Assembly: GCA_029260015.1 (NCBI GenBank)
Contig: JAJDEB010000016.1
Coordinates: forward strand, 1 to 64,000
From: Phycisphaerae bacterium
Lineage (GTDB): Bacteria > Planctomycetota > Phycisphaerae > UBA1845
Length of the DNA: 64,000 nt
Direction: 5' to 3'
Under the pieces are notes generated by a model that saw only the letters and a list, made by a program, of their open reading frames with translations, did not search any database and was not told the DNA's origin. Positions 17,889-27,809 of this stretch are shown here, piece after piece (positions within the stretch are counted from its first letter, which is position 1; each line of letters starts with the position of its first letter). Made by a program: the position numbers and the translations under genes.

Positions 17889-18875
17889 ATGCGGCGAACA
17901 CACTCAGCCCTGATATTTCTTGGTGTCGACAGGGTGCTCTCTACCGCGCAACGAGTGCACGTCGGTCCGTTGCGACTTCCGGTCCCCGTCGTCGCGACAG
18001 GCGTTTCCGTCGCGACGCACGGCCTGCTTCTCGCCGCAGCCTGTCTTCTTCCCTGGCCAACGTCGACGGAAACCAGACCTGAAATCCAGCTCGCCAAAGG
18101 CGATCAGGCGATTCGCGTGCGCATCATCAGCAGCGCTTGTCCGACGCCTGACGATCAAGAACCATCCGCCAGGGAAGACCTCGACCACGATGAGCATGAC
18201 CTCGTGCAGCCCATGATCGTCGAGGCCTTGCCTCACCCCATCGTGGCGGAAACACCAAGCCCACAATGCGAGACACGCAGGGAAGAACCATCATCAGAAC
18301 CGCTGCTCGCCACGTCGGAGAAAACGACGAAGCCAGACTTTGCCTTGGGGCAGACCGCTCCGTTGGAGCGACCGCCCCCACGAACCACGGAGAAGGCGGA
18401 CGAGTCTAAGTTGTCCGATCGCGACGCGACACCGGCTTTGCCGTTGGTGGGAGTCCTCGCCCCGAGAGAACCGCACAACTCGGCCGGACAACGTTCGGTA
18501 AAACAGGAGCCCCGTCAAGCACGGCAATCGGTGTCACCGATCCGAGTCACTTCGCTCTCCGCGCCCTCGGCGACCGAAACCGCGGCCAACGAGAATGTCG
18601 GCGTTCGAACCGGCGTCGAGTTGCTCGAGCTTCCACGCCCGAGGTATCCGGTTGTGTCAAAACGACGAGGCGAGGAAGGGCTCGTTCTGTTACGCGTCGA
18701 AGTCTTGCCGAGTGGGCGTGCGGGCAAGATCCGTGTGCTCGAGGACCCGGGGTTTCCACGCCTGCTCAGCGCGGCCATCGACGCTGTTCGACGCGCTACA
18801 TTCCGTCCGGCGATGCGCGGCATAAGACCTGTCCGCAGCACCATCCGAATTCCGATCCGATTCACGATCGAGTAG
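17889..18875 (+). CDS. TonB-family energy transducer
   Basis: 328 residues. A membrane helix at about 36-58 ('VVATGVSVATHGLLLAAACLL') follows a short cytoplasmic N terminus; a long Pro/Glu/Ser-rich periplasmic spacer (60-235) follows; the C-terminal ~90 residues ('LPRPRYPVVSKRRGEEGLVLLRVEVL'-type start, then 'IDAVRRATFRPAM') match the TonB C-terminal domain that contacts receptor TonB boxes. The order receptor-TonB is normal, but no ExbB or ExbD is encoded nearby, so the proton-driven partners must be elsewhere. The ribosome site is weak (GAGAA). Confidence 0.85.
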   Translation: MRRTHSALIFLGVDRVLSTAQRVHVGPLRLPVPVVATGVSVATHGLLLAAACLLPWPTSTETRPEIQLAKGDQAIRVRIISSACPTPDDQEPSAREDLDHDEHDLVQPMIVEALPHPIVAETPSPQCETRREEPSSEPLLATSEKTTKPDFALGQTAPLERPPPRTTEKADESKLSDRDATPALPLVGVLAPREPHNSAGQRSVKQEPRQARQSVSPIRVTSLSAPSATETAANENVGVRTGVELLELPRPRYPVVSKRRGEEGLVLLRVEVLPSGRAGKIRVLEDPGFPRLLSAAIDAVRRATFRPAMRGIRPVRSTIRIPIRFTIE

Positions 18876-18904
18876 TCGCCGCACCGCGCCATGACAGCGC
18901 GCGT

Positions 18905-19576
18905 CTACTTCTTGCGAACCGTCCCCGCACCGAGAATCTGCTTGGTGACCTTCGGATCGCCCGTATATCGAATGGAACCGGCGCCGGTAATCTGAGCGTC
19001 CAACGAGTCACGGGCCTGAACGTCGATCGACCCCGCGCCTGTGATCGACACTTTGGCCGTATTTGCCGAGAGTTCCGTCGTGTCAATATCTCCCGCCCCC
19101 GTAACGGAGAGACTCAAATCTCCTGTCTCACCCGTCGCGCGAAGTTCATACCCACCGGCCAACTCGACGACCAACTTGTCGTTCTTGACACCGGTGACCT
19201 TGATCCGACCGGCACCCTCGCCCACGATGCGCCGAATGTCCGGCACGCTCGCCGTAACGACGATACCCGTCTTGGGGCGGACCTTCTCCATCAGATCAAT
19301 GACCAGACGCCCGCCGCGAACCTCCGTCGAAATCAGTGGGAGAATATTGTCATCAGCCGTGATCGACACAGGTGTCAGCGATCCGGTCGTCAACTCGACG
19401 GTATAGGCTCCGCTGAGCTTCAGTTCGTGAAAGGTCGCGACCTCCCGCGCTTCAGTCTTCGAATCCCCGCTGCCCACCACACGAGCGCCGCCGAACCGCT
19501 CGCAGCCACCTAGAAAGGCGACAACGAGAAGCGCCAGCGCGCCGGCCCTCACCTGCACTCTTTGTTCGTACTTCAC
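18905..19576 (-). CDS. GIN-domain (DUF2807) lipoprotein
   Basis: About 223 residues from a GTG at 19576, preferred because AAAGGA lies 6 bases upstream; a TTG 15 bases earlier is the alternative. It has a lipoprotein signal ('ALLVVAFLGGC') and then the DUF2807/GIN auto-transporter-adhesin-like fold: repeated short strands with 'ELKLSGAYTVELT', 'GAGRIKVTG', 'SVTGAGDIDT', 'SITGAGSIDVQ', 'QITGAGSIRY', an all-beta solenoid with Gly-Ala-Gly turns. These domains occur in many cell-envelope proteins of unknown role. It is convergent with the TonB gene, with only 29 bases between stops. Confidence 0.8.
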   Translation of the reverse strand: MKYEQRVQVRAGALALLVVAFLGGCERFGGARVVGSGDSKTEAREVATFHELKLSGAYTVELTTGSLTPVSITADDNILPLISTEVRGGRLVIDLMEKVRPKTGIVVTASVPDIRRIVGEGAGRIKVTGVKNDKLVVELAGGYELRATGETGDLSLSVTGAGDIDTTELSANTAKVSITGAGSIDVQARDSLDAQITGAGSIRYTGDPKVTKQILGAGTVRKK

Positions 19577-19795
19577 ACGGTTTCCTTTCAATACCCGTTA
19601 CTCTATCGTGGAAAGGCACGGGTCCGCAAGGAAAGAGAGTCCGCCTTGCACCACAACGCCGAACGGCTTCCCAACCGACGCAAAGCATGCGAAAGACCGA
19701 GTTGACCACACTTCTTGGCAACCACCCCGCTTTTCGCTACCATCTCCGCGACCGCGACGTAGCTGTTTCCCCCTGGCGAGACAACGAGACCTGCA

Positions 19796-21205
19796 ATGAC
19801 CGAATCCTTCGTGCAGCCCGACGACAAGCTGAACTGGCGCTTTCCGAAAGTGTTCTGGGTCGCCAACACGGCCGAACTCTTCGAGCGAGCCGCTTTCTAC
19901 GGCATGTTCATCGCGCTGGTGCTCTACCTCACACGCGAAATCGGATTCACGGATATCGAAGCCGGCTTTGTCGCCGCCTGCTTCTCGTCGGTTCTGTACC
20001 TGCTGTCGACGTTCCTTGGGGCCTGGGCGGATAAGATCGGCTTTCGCCGCGCGCTGATGCTCGCGTTTGCACTGCTCACCGTGGGATATGCACTTCTCGG
20101 CGCGGCGCCCGAGGCCGGAGGGTATCTCTCGGGCGCATTCGCCGTCAAAGGTATGGCCATCATCTCCCTTTCATTGATCGTGTGCGGTGGAGCCATGGTC
20201 AAACCCGTCATCTCGGGAACCGTTGCCAAGTGCTCCGACGAGCGACATCGCGCCCGCGCGTTTTCCATCTTCTACGGCATCGTCAACATCGGCGCATTCA
20301 CGGGTAAGAGTGCCGCCGCGCCCCTTCGCGTAAACCTGGGGCTGCAGTACATCAACTACTACGCGGCCGTGATGGCACTGGCAGCCTTCCTGTTCGTGGT
20401 TCTCTTCTACAAGAACCCGGACGTCAAAGGCAAAGCCAAGTCGGCCCGGGAAGTGGCGGCCGGTCTCTTCAAGGTGATTCAAAACGTCCGCTTCATGGCG
20501 CTGATCCTCATCGTCGCCGGCTTCTGGCTGATCCAGGGGCAGCTCTACGCGACGATGCCCAAGTACATGGTTCGCCTGTTGGGCGAAGGCGCCAAACCGG
20601 AATGGCTCGCCAACATCAACCCCTTCGTCGTCGTCGTTCTGGTCGTTCCGATTACGCACCTGATCCGAAACATCAAGGCCGTCAGTGCAATCGCTATCGC
20701 GCTGTTCATCATTCCGATTTCCGCGCTGTGCGTGGCGTTGGCGCCGGCGTTGGAGTCCACCACAGGTGCGTCCATCTCGATCATCGGCAGCGTCGCGATG
20801 CACCCGATCACGCTGATGGTTGTCATCGGGATCGCGCTACAGGGCTTTGCCGAGTGCTTCCTGTCGCCGAAGTTCCTGGAGTTCGCATCCAAACAAGCGC
20901 CGGAAGGCGAAGTCGGCCTCTACATGGGCTACTCGCACCTGCACACCTGTATCGCGTGGTTCTTCGGGTTCTTTCTGTCAGGACACCTGCTCGACCGATA
21001 CTGCCCCGATCCGAAGACACTTACACCCGAGGTCCACGCCCAGTGGCAGGCAGCCATCGAGACCGCCTCCGCGATGCCCGAAGCCTATGCTCACGCCAAC
21101 TACATCTGGTTCTACTACGCGGGAATCGGCGTCGCGGCGTTCGTCGCACTCTTAATCTTCAAGTTCATCACCGCAGCCATCGATAACGCCGGACAACAAC
21201 GCTAG
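19796..21205 (+). CDS. POT/PTR2-type MFS transporter
   Basis: 469 residues, with about 12 hydrophobic helices visible. The first helix carries 'ELFERAAFYGMF', the near-invariant motif of proton-dependent oligopeptide transporters (consensus E-x-x-E-R-F-x-Y-Y-G), and 'IVNIGAF' matches the second family motif. Likely inner-membrane, proton-coupled uptake of di/tripeptides. The second E-x-x-E-R pocket residues are retained, but several other positions are divergent, so a different substrate (nitrate, nucleoside) cannot be excluded. The gene stands alone, divergent from the GIN lipoprotein and followed by a hairpin before the convergent carboxypeptidase gene. Confidence 0.8.
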   Translation: MTESFVQPDDKLNWRFPKVFWVANTAELFERAAFYGMFIALVLYLTREIGFTDIEAGFVAACFSSVLYLLSTFLGAWADKIGFRRALMLAFALLTVGYALLGAAPEAGGYLSGAFAVKGMAIISLSLIVCGGAMVKPVISGTVAKCSDERHRARAFSIFYGIVNIGAFTGKSAAAPLRVNLGLQYINYYAAVMALAAFLFVVLFYKNPDVKGKAKSAREVAAGLFKVIQNVRFMALILIVAGFWLIQGQLYATMPKYMVRLLGEGAKPEWLANINPFVVVVLVVPITHLIRNIKAVSAIAIALFIIPISALCVALAPALESTTGASISIIGSVAMHPITLMVVIGIALQGFAECFLSPKFLEFASKQAPEGEVGLYMGYSHLHTCIAWFFGFFLSGHLLDRYCPDPKTLTPEVHAQWQAAIETASAMPEAYAHANYIWFYYAGIGVAAFVALLIFKFITAAIDNAGQQR

Positions 21206-21237
21206 TGCTTGGTCATGTCTGAGGATTCGGGTGGCAT

Positions 21238-21255
21238 GGGCAAACTCGTTTGCCC
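21238..21255. repeat. Hairpin of the GGGTGGCATGGGCA repeat type
   Basis: GGGCAAAC/GTTTGCCC stem within 'GGGTGGCATGGGCA', the same flavour of non-coding hairpin as the elements at 29.0-29.7 and 37.9-38.7 kb. It lies just after the transporter stop codon. Confidence 0.45.
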
Positions 21256-21326
21256 GTGCACGTTGGTTTTCCCGGGACCTGGGCAGGCTGCTGTTTGCCA
21301 ACGGCACCCATCAGTTGAGGCCTGAC

Positions 21327-21345
21327 AGAACACTAGGAGTGTTCT
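21327..21345. terminator. Probable bidirectional terminator hairpin
   Basis: Perfect 8-bp stem AGAACACT/AGTGTTCT with a 3-base loop, between the convergent genes ending at 21205 and 21364. The T-tract is short. Confidence 0.45.
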
Positions 21346-21363
21346 TAGACACCCCCGGCCGTG

Positions 21364-23208
21364 TCACCCGCCCAGCGGCTCCGTCTTCGCGGTGAGCGGC
21401 TTCGTAAGACGCGAGACCGGATAGACATTCAGCGCCCTATCCCAGTATGGCGACCGCCGATAGAAGAAGTACAACCGCGCCCAAGGGTTCGAAGCGAACG
21501 CCTCGTCCGACTTGACCTGCGCGTCGAACGCCTCGCGAAGCGACGGATTCTCCCGCAACATCTCGCGCGCGAGTTTCTCCAGCACATACATCTCCCCGTA
21601 TTCCTTCTGCTCGAAGATCGTGTTGAAGAAACCCCACCGCACGAGCGAATCCGGCGCCTCAGGCTCCAGCATGTGGATCGCCGCTTTCGCATCGACCTGA
21701 TCCAACCGCACCACAACGCTGCCCGCCGCAAGCTCCCGCCGCTCCGTGAACGTAACCGTTTCGTACTTCGGCATGAGCCGACCCTCGTACGACCGCTTCG
21801 CCCATGAAACGTTCTCGAACCTGTACGACTGGACGTCCACCGAAGCGGCCTCGACAAGACGTGACGCTTCCAAACCGTGAAGCCGCACCAGATCGATCGC
21901 CTCCGTCCACTGCGGCGGAATCACATACCCGAGCGGCGGCGATACCTTCTTGGCCGGCTCGGTCTTCTTTTTCCAGACTGTCTCGAACTCGACCGGTTGT
22001 GTGTTGTCGTAGATCACCCGATCCGTTCCCGAGATGTCACTCGCTTCGCGACGATGGGCAAATCCCTTGAAGAGAAATGGCGTTTCCTCGTCCGTCCGCC
22101 GAACCGAAACCGTCAGCTGTGCATCCGCGTCATAGCTCCGCCCACGCTTCACGGTTTCGGCATCCGCCTCCTGATTCGCCGAACGCAGCGAATCCGGGTC
22201 GCGATTCAAAAGCGCCAGCGTATCCCGCATGATGTTGTAGTTGCCGATCACCCGCGTTCGATACGGCTTGAGCGCGTGCATCTCCACCAGCAAGGAAGGC
22301 CGATTCCGGATCGACACGTAACCCGTCGCGAATCGTGGGCCAAACCCGCCCGATGTGATGCCCTTCGACGGATCGTGCCGATCGACCAGGTTGAAATAGA
22401 TCGCCGGCGTATGACCATCCGCTCGAAGCGAGGCAAACAACGACGAATACAACACCTCCGATATCCATCCCGTGACCGACTTCGTTCCCGTCGCGTGCGT
22501 GTTGGCATCGAAGATCACGTCGTACTGCCAATCACCCCCGTCCGTCGTGTGGTTGTCAAAATGAAAGTCCGGTCGCCACCGGTTCCACAGCGCAAGCCAC
22601 GCACGCGTCTCGACCGCATCCGCCTTGATGAAATCGCGGTTGAGGTTGTAGTTCCTCGAGGTCGTGCGCCAGCCCGTCTCGGCCGGGCCGTTTTGATTGA
22701 CACGTGAATACGCGCCGAATCGCTCATGTCCATCGACGTTGAAAATCGGAATGACGAGCAGAACCACGTGATCGAGCAAATCCCGCTGTGTCGCCGTGAT
22801 CGCAATGTCGCGCACCAACATCAGCGACGCGTCCTTGCCCGCACACTCGCCCGCGTGGATACAATTCTGCACAAGAACCTTGTGCGAAGACACAGCCGCC
22901 TCCGGCGTAAAGGTCCGACGCCTCGAGACGATCAGAAGCGGCAGCTCGCGACCCTCGCCGCTACGACCGAAACTGCGATACTCGATCCACGGCGAGGACG
23001 CCGCCAATCGACGACAATACTCGATCGTCTCGTCATAGCGGGCCGTCTCTCGAAAGTCCGTCCGCTCAGCCTTCGTCAACCACTTGTCGGGAACGCGACC
23101 CGACGGCGATTTCAGATCGTCACCGTCGAGGCCGTGCGCCACGCCGCTCCATCCGACTGCCCCCAACGCAACCAAGATGCCAATACCTCTTGCCTTCATC
23201 ACACGCAT
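21364..23208 (-). CDS. Exported M14-family zinc carboxypeptidase
   Basis: 614 residues with a signal peptide ('GIGILVALGAVGWSGVAHG'). The M14 active site is complete: 'HAGEC' gives zinc ligands His118 and Glu121, 'DNHTTDGG' gives the third ligand His220, 'NYNLNRDF' carries the substrate-carboxylate Asn/Arg region, and 'LLVEMHA' places the catalytic Glu at 309. The last ~270 residues are an extra beta-rich region. It probably trims C-terminal residues from extracytoplasmic peptides, possibly cell-wall peptides given its neighbours. It follows the sodium-solute symporter by 63 bases and belongs to the murQ operon. Confidence 0.88.
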   Translation of the reverse strand: MRVMKARGIGILVALGAVGWSGVAHGLDGDDLKSPSGRVPDKWLTKAERTDFRETARYDETIEYCRRLAASSPWIEYRSFGRSGEGRELPLLIVSRRRTFTPEAAVSSHKVLVQNCIHAGECAGKDASLMLVRDIAITATQRDLLDHVVLLVIPIFNVDGHERFGAYSRVNQNGPAETGWRTTSRNYNLNRDFIKADAVETRAWLALWNRWRPDFHFDNHTTDGGDWQYDVIFDANTHATGTKSVTGWISEVLYSSLFASLRADGHTPAIYFNLVDRHDPSKGITSGGFGPRFATGYVSIRNRPSLLVEMHALKPYRTRVIGNYNIMRDTLALLNRDPDSLRSANQEADAETVKRGRSYDADAQLTVSVRRTDEETPFLFKGFAHRREASDISGTDRVIYDNTQPVEFETVWKKKTEPAKKVSPPLGYVIPPQWTEAIDLVRLHGLEASRLVEAASVDVQSYRFENVSWAKRSYEGRLMPKYETVTFTERRELAAGSVVVRLDQVDAKAAIHMLEPEAPDSLVRWGFFNTIFEQKEYGEMYVLEKLAREMLRENPSLREAFDAQVKSDEAFASNPWARLYFFYRRSPYWDRALNVYPVSRLTKPLTAKTEPLGG

Positions 23209-23271
23209 AGCTTGCCTCTCAGGTTCCGCACAGGACCTCTCCGACCCCGGAGCACCGATTCGTCACCGCCG

Positions 23272-25113
23272 TTATACTTCCTCTCGCCGCCTCGCCAAAA
23301 GAATCCCAAAAACAAACGCCACCGTGCACCCGATCGGCGAATACCAAGGCCACGCCACCGTGACAAAACCGACTGCATCCTCAGCATACGCCCAGCGGCT
23401 CGCCGCCAGCATCAGACCCAGCGCGAGAACCAGCCACCCCGTTCGACGTACCCGAGTCTCGCCCCCGCTGCGCCATTCGATCAACATCCATAAGACAGAG
23501 AACGCAACCGCGAAGACCACGCAAACGCTCTGTGCCCACGCTTGATGCCACGCCACCGCGAAGACCGTGACCAGCGAAATCGGCGCCGACCAACAAAGCC
23601 CTCGCCCGTCTACCTTCAGCGGCAGGAACGCCAAAAAGAAACCGGCAATCAACGCACCACCCGCGTACCCGGCCATCGCCAACCCCAGATCGAGCACCGA
23701 CGGATAATAGTCCGCGGCCACCGCCGCCAACTGCGCCAGAAAGCAAAGCGCCACCCCCCAAAACACCACCATCACCCGAGACGCAACAAGCGCGTGTCGT
23801 TCAAGCTCATCTATCCCGTCCGCCATATCGTGCCGCGCCCCTGTCACTCGGCGACGCGCCCGCCACGGCAGGTAAAACGCCGATACACAGGTCTGACTCA
23901 ACGCCGCCAGAATCGAATCCAAACTCGAAATCGCCGCCGCGAACACCCCCGCAATCAGCAGACCCGTCAGCCCCGGCGGAAGAACCTCGATGATGAACAG
24001 TGGGAAGATACGATTCCCATTGTCCTCGTAAGCACGTAGCGACGACCCCGTCAGCGGACGCGCCTCGTAGTACGCATACAGCCCCGCCCCCACCAGCATG
24101 ACCGTCACCGTCACAGCCAACCCGGCATAGCTCGACAGAATCGCCCAGCGCGCCTCTCGAGGACCCTTACAGCAAAACATCCGCTGCGCAATCAGTTGAT
24201 CCGTACCGTACGCGCCGATGTTGTGCCAGGTGCTCGCAATGACCGCCGTCCAGATCGTGTATTGCGCCGCAGGACTCGTATCGAAATCCAGCAACCGGAA
24301 CTTCCCCGCGCGCTGCGCCGCCGTCACCAGCTCCGACCAACCCCCATCCAACGACCTCACAATGAAAACCACCGAGACCGCCGCCCCAACCAGAAACACC
24401 AGGAACAGCAGCACATCCGTCCAGATCACCGTCGTGATCCCGCCCATCAGCGTCCACGCCACCGCCACCAGCCCGATCGTCCAGATCGCCCACGTCATCG
24501 TCGACACACCCGTGGCTTCCTGAAGTCGACCGAATAGCGAATCCCCAAGGATCAGCTCCAACACTACCGCCGTCAGAAACACCCGCGCCGACTGCGCCAG
24601 CATCCCGCTCAGCGCAAAGAGAACCGTGGTGACCCGCCGCGCCGGCTCCCCAAGCCGATCGCCGATGTAATCGTAAGGGCTGTAAATCTCGCGCCGGTAA
24701 TACGCCGGAACCAGCACATACCCCACAATGACCCGGGCCAGCAGCGACCCGATCAACCCCAGCTGCAAATACGTGAAGTTCCCGCCGGGCCGAAAAACGA
24801 CATACGGCAGACCCACAAACGTCAGCGCGCTGATCTCCGTCGCGATAATCGAACCGCTGACGGCATACCAGGGAAGCTTCCGCCCGCCCAAAAAGAAATC
24901 ACGTATCGACGACTGCTTCCCCGCCAGCGCCCCGCCGATCACCGTGGTCAAAACCAGGTAGCCACCTACGATCGACCAGTCGAGCCCGGTGAACGTCGAA
25001 GCCAGGATCGATGCAGCGCCAGTCACGGACCCGACCTGCCCAGACGTGGTCTCATCAGAAAATGAAGACCCCCGATCATCACGCGCGCCGCTCCAACGCC
25101 GCCCGAAGATCAC
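23272..25113 (-). CDS. Sodium:solute symporter (SSS/SSF family)
   Basis: Up to 613 residues with about 13-14 membrane helices. 'LDWSIVGGYLVLTTVIGGALAG' is helix 1, 'DFFLGGRKLPWYAVSGSIIATEISA' the SSF signature region, and 'YDYIGDRLGEPARR' the conserved loop. It should couple sodium entry to uptake of a sugar or related solute at the inner membrane. The most upstream start is a GTG inside murQ (35-base overlap); a GTG at about 25026, just before the first helix, is an equally likely start that would remove the overlap. Its place between murQ and a carboxypeptidase suggests an amino sugar or muropeptide fragment as substrate. Confidence 0.88.
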   Translation of the reverse strand: MIFGRRWSGARDDRGSSFSDETTSGQVGSVTGAASILASTFTGLDWSIVGGYLVLTTVIGGALAGKQSSIRDFFLGGRKLPWYAVSGSIIATEISALTFVGLPYVVFRPGGNFTYLQLGLIGSLLARVIVGYVLVPAYYRREIYSPYDYIGDRLGEPARRVTTVLFALSGMLAQSARVFLTAVVLELILGDSLFGRLQEATGVSTMTWAIWTIGLVAVAWTLMGGITTVIWTDVLLFLVFLVGAAVSVVFIVRSLDGGWSELVTAAQRAGKFRLLDFDTSPAAQYTIWTAVIASTWHNIGAYGTDQLIAQRMFCCKGPREARWAILSSYAGLAVTVTVMLVGAGLYAYYEARPLTGSSLRAYEDNGNRIFPLFIIEVLPPGLTGLLIAGVFAAAISSLDSILAALSQTCVSAFYLPWRARRRVTGARHDMADGIDELERHALVASRVMVVFWGVALCFLAQLAAVAADYYPSVLDLGLAMAGYAGGALIAGFFLAFLPLKVDGRGLCWSAPISLVTVFAVAWHQAWAQSVCVVFAVAFSVLWMLIEWRSGGETRVRRTGWLVLALGLMLAASRWAYAEDAVGFVTVAWPWYSPIGCTVAFVFGILLARRREEV

Positions 25114-25993
25114 CCGACGTTCGCTCGAGCATCGACTCGGCCGAATCTCGATCCACCCCGTGCGCGTGCATCACCGCCGCCGTCTTGACCCGTCCACCGG
25201 CCTGAGAAAGAAGCACCCCCGCCCCCGCGTACTCGCAACCCGTCAGCGCCGCGACCAGACGCGTCCCCCGATCGATCAGCTTCGCATTGGCCGACGCATT
25301 CACGTCGACCATGAGATGGTCATACACCTTCCCGATACCGACCATGGACATCGTCGTCACCATGTTCAGCACCATCTTCGTTACCGTCCCCGCCTTCATG
25401 CGCGTGCTGCCCGTAACCACCTCAGGCCCCGTGACGATCCGAATCGACACGTCGGCTTCGTCCGGAACCTCGTCGCGCGTCACGCACGCCAGAAAGACCG
25501 TCCGCGCACCGCGCCGCGATGCCCGATCTAACGCTCCGTGAACGTACGGCGTCGTTCCACCCGTCGCGATCCCGAACACGACATCCCGCTCGCCCACGCC
25601 AACGTCGTCAACCGCCGCCGCGCCCGCCTCGACGGAATCCTCCGCGCCCTCGACACTGCACCGAAGCGCATCCTCCCCTCCCGCGATGACCCCAAGAACC
25701 ATCGAAGGATCGCTCAGAAACGTCGGCGGACACTCCGCCGCATCCAGCACACCGAGCCGACCACTCGTCCCCGCGCCCACATACACCAGACGCCCACCCG
25801 ACCGAAACGCACCGGCAACAAGCTCCACAGCCCGGCAAATCTCGACCTTCGCCACCGCCACCAGACCCGCGAGCGTCGCATCCTCCCCGTTGATCACGTC
25901 AAACATCTGATCAGAGGACATCCGGTCAAGCCCCCGCGATCGCGGATTCCGCTGTTCCGTAGACAGATGACCGCGTCGCTTGGGAAGATCCAT
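25079..25993 (-). CDS. murQ: N-acetylmuramic acid 6-phosphate etherase
   Basis: 304 residues, the usual MurQ length. It cleaves the lactyl ether of MurNAc 6-phosphate to GlcNAc 6-phosphate and D-lactate in the cytoplasm, the key step of peptidoglycan sugar recycling. 'TEQRNPRSRGLD' is the typical N terminus; 'GAGTSGRLGVLDAAECPPT' is the SIS-domain sugar-phosphate site. Glu87 and Glu118 sit at the positions of the catalytic pair known in the E. coli enzyme (constant offset of four). The C-terminal helical part ('GVDRDSAESMLERTSGDLR') is present. GAGGA lies just upstream of the ATG. First gene of a minus-strand operon with the symporter and M14 peptidase. Confidence 0.95.
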   Translation of the reverse strand: MDLPKRRGHLSTEQRNPRSRGLDRMSSDQMFDVINGEDATLAGLVAVAKVEICRAVELVAGAFRSGGRLVYVGAGTSGRLGVLDAAECPPTFLSDPSMVLGVIAGGEDALRCSVEGAEDSVEAGAAAVDDVGVGERDVVFGIATGGTTPYVHGALDRASRRGARTVFLACVTRDEVPDEADVSIRIVTGPEVVTGSTRMKAGTVTKMVLNMVTTMSMVGIGKVYDHLMVDVNASANAKLIDRGTRLVAALTGCEYAGAGVLLSQAGGRVKTAAVMHAHGVDRDSAESMLERTSGDLRAALERRA

Positions 25994-26043
25994 CGATTCC
26001 TCGTTGTGCCGACTCAGGGTTCATTGACGTTGACCGCAGCGCG

Positions 26044-26073
26044 ATTGTAGCATCGCAGCTAGCCTGGGACCAA
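26044..26073 (-). promoter_or_regulatory. Candidate promoter of the murQ operon
   Basis: Minus strand: TTGGTC (26073-26068), 18-base spacer, TACAAT (26049-26044) preceded by TGC, an extended -10. It predicts a ~45-base leader before the murQ ATG and lies in the 124-base divergent gap shared with the glycosyltransferase gene. Confidence 0.45.
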
Positions 26074-26117
26074 CGAATCCTCAGGCATGGACCCGCACCC
26101 GCAGGAGAAGTCAAAGA

Positions 26118-27809
26118 GTGACGCGCACGCCTTGGGAAGATCGATCCGTCTCCGTCGTCATGCTCCGTCCCTCGCCCCTGCCCTGCACCGAAGAATCCTG
26201 GATACAAAGCGCCCAATCGGTTCTGAATCAGGACGTACCAATCCGCGAACTCATCATCGCCCCGTGGCCCCACGCAGCTGGAACGAATCCCGGTACGGAA
26301 AACCCGCCGGATTCGACCGATTGGCCGGAACTAGAAACCCTTCGACGCCCCACCGACCTACCGATCAGAGTCATTGAACCGGTTGAATCGTCAAACTCCA
26401 CCCAGCCGCGCGCAACCGCACTACGCACCGCCATCGAATCCGCCGCCGGCGCCAACGTCCTACTCATCATCAACGACACCGCCCCCGTACATCTTCGACG
26501 CTCCGCCCTGCGCACCATGCTGATGGCCGCCCGACGCCGCCCCGGTGTGGGACTCGTGTATGCCGACTATGAGATCCTCGACCTCGACGGCAATCGCGCC
26601 GAAACGCACCTTCTCGACTTCCACCCCGGCCGCCTGCGCGAGACGTTTGACCTCGGAAACGTCTGGCTCCTCGGCGCCGAAGCCCTCGAACAATCCGGCG
26701 GAATCGACCCCGCCGACGGCGCCGGCGATCTCTACAGCCTCCGCTTGCGCATCAGTGAGCAATTCGAAATCGTACACATCGCCAACCGATCGGACGGCAC
26801 ACTCTACACCGTCGAAACACCATCCAAACCACACAACGTATTCGACTACCTTCTCTCCGACCGCAACGCGCAACTCGACCTCGAACGCGCATTGACCGAA
26901 CACCTCATGCGCGTCGGCGCCTTCCTTCCCGCCACTCGCTCGATACGCCCCATTCGATACACCGCCGACGAGCAGCGTGCATTCGACGACTGCGTCGCCA
27001 GCGTGATCATCCCGGTCAATCAGCGCCCTCAGTTCATTTCGATCGCCCTCGACAGCGTCATCGCGCAAACCTGCCGCAATATCGAAGTGATCGTCGTCGT
27101 CAATGGTGGCGAGAATGACCCGACTGTCCAGCAGGTCCGTCGCTACATGCCCGGCGGCGACCGCCACGACCCCGCATCCCCGGACGTCCGACTTCTCATC
27201 CTCGACATCAACAACATCGGACTGTCTCTAAACGCCGGATTGGAACTCGCCCGCGGTAAGTACTACGTCCAGCTCGATTCCGACGACCGTCTCAAACCCT
27301 ACGCCGTCGAAAAACTCATCGACGTATTCGAAACGCATCCGTTCCCCGCCATGGTCATCGGCTCCTACGAAGTATGGCAGCTAGACCCAACGTCCGGCGA
27401 TCGGAAACGCTGCACGGAAATCCCCGTGGTCACCCACGATGAATGGACTTCCGACAACGGCCACAACAATCTGCTCCGCGTCAACGGTGCCGGCGCGCCA
27501 CGCAGCGCGCATATCAAAGCCATCAACGAACTCGGTGGATTCGGCGTCAACGACGCACCCCATTGCCGAAACTACGGCGAGGATTACGATCTCGTCCTGC
27601 GCATGAGCGAACACTACCACATCGGACGCGTCTGGGAACCGATCTACGAGGTCATCCGACACCCCGGCGGCACCGACCATACCATCGACCAGCCCACCAT
27701 CGACCGAAACGACAACGCAAAAGACGCGATGCGCCTCGACGCGCTCTTCCGGCGCCGCGCCGTACAGCCACAACACCAAACCGAGAACACGAAAGCCCTT
27801 CAACCATGA
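26118..27809 (+). CDS. Two-domain GT2-like glycosyltransferase
   Basis: 563 residues from a GTG start (AGGAG about 10 bases upstream). The N-terminal half looks like a degenerate GT-A fold ('SAQSVLNQDVPIRELIIAP', 'GANVLLIINDTAPVH', 'VGLVYADYEILDLDG'). The C-terminal half (from about 295) is a standard GT2: 'ASVIIPVNQRPQFISIALDS', 'NIEVIVVVNGG', 'GLSLNAGLELARGKYYVQ' and the metal-binding 'DSDD' at 387-390. No membrane helices, so cytosolic. It transfers a sugar from a nucleotide donor to an unknown acceptor. Its stop overlaps the next start by ATGA, coupling it to the sugar kinase. Confidence 0.82.
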   Translation: MTRTPWEDRSVSVVMLRPSPLPCTEESWIQSAQSVLNQDVPIRELIIAPWPHAAGTNPGTENPPDSTDWPELETLRRPTDLPIRVIEPVESSNSTQPRATALRTAIESAAGANVLLIINDTAPVHLRRSALRTMLMAARRRPGVGLVYADYEILDLDGNRAETHLLDFHPGRLRETFDLGNVWLLGAEALEQSGGIDPADGAGDLYSLRLRISEQFEIVHIANRSDGTLYTVETPSKPHNVFDYLLSDRNAQLDLERALTEHLMRVGAFLPATRSIRPIRYTADEQRAFDDCVASVIIPVNQRPQFISIALDSVIAQTCRNIEVIVVVNGGENDPTVQQVRRYMPGGDRHDPASPDVRLLILDINNIGLSLNAGLELARGKYYVQLDSDDRLKPYAVEKLIDVFETHPFPAMVIGSYEVWQLDPTSGDRKRCTEIPVVTHDEWTSDNGHNNLLRVNGAGAPRSAHIKAINELGGFGVNDAPHCRNYGEDYDLVLRMSEHYHIGRVWEPIYEVIRHPGGTDHTIDQPTIDRNDNAKDAMRLDALFRRRAVQPQHQTENTKALQP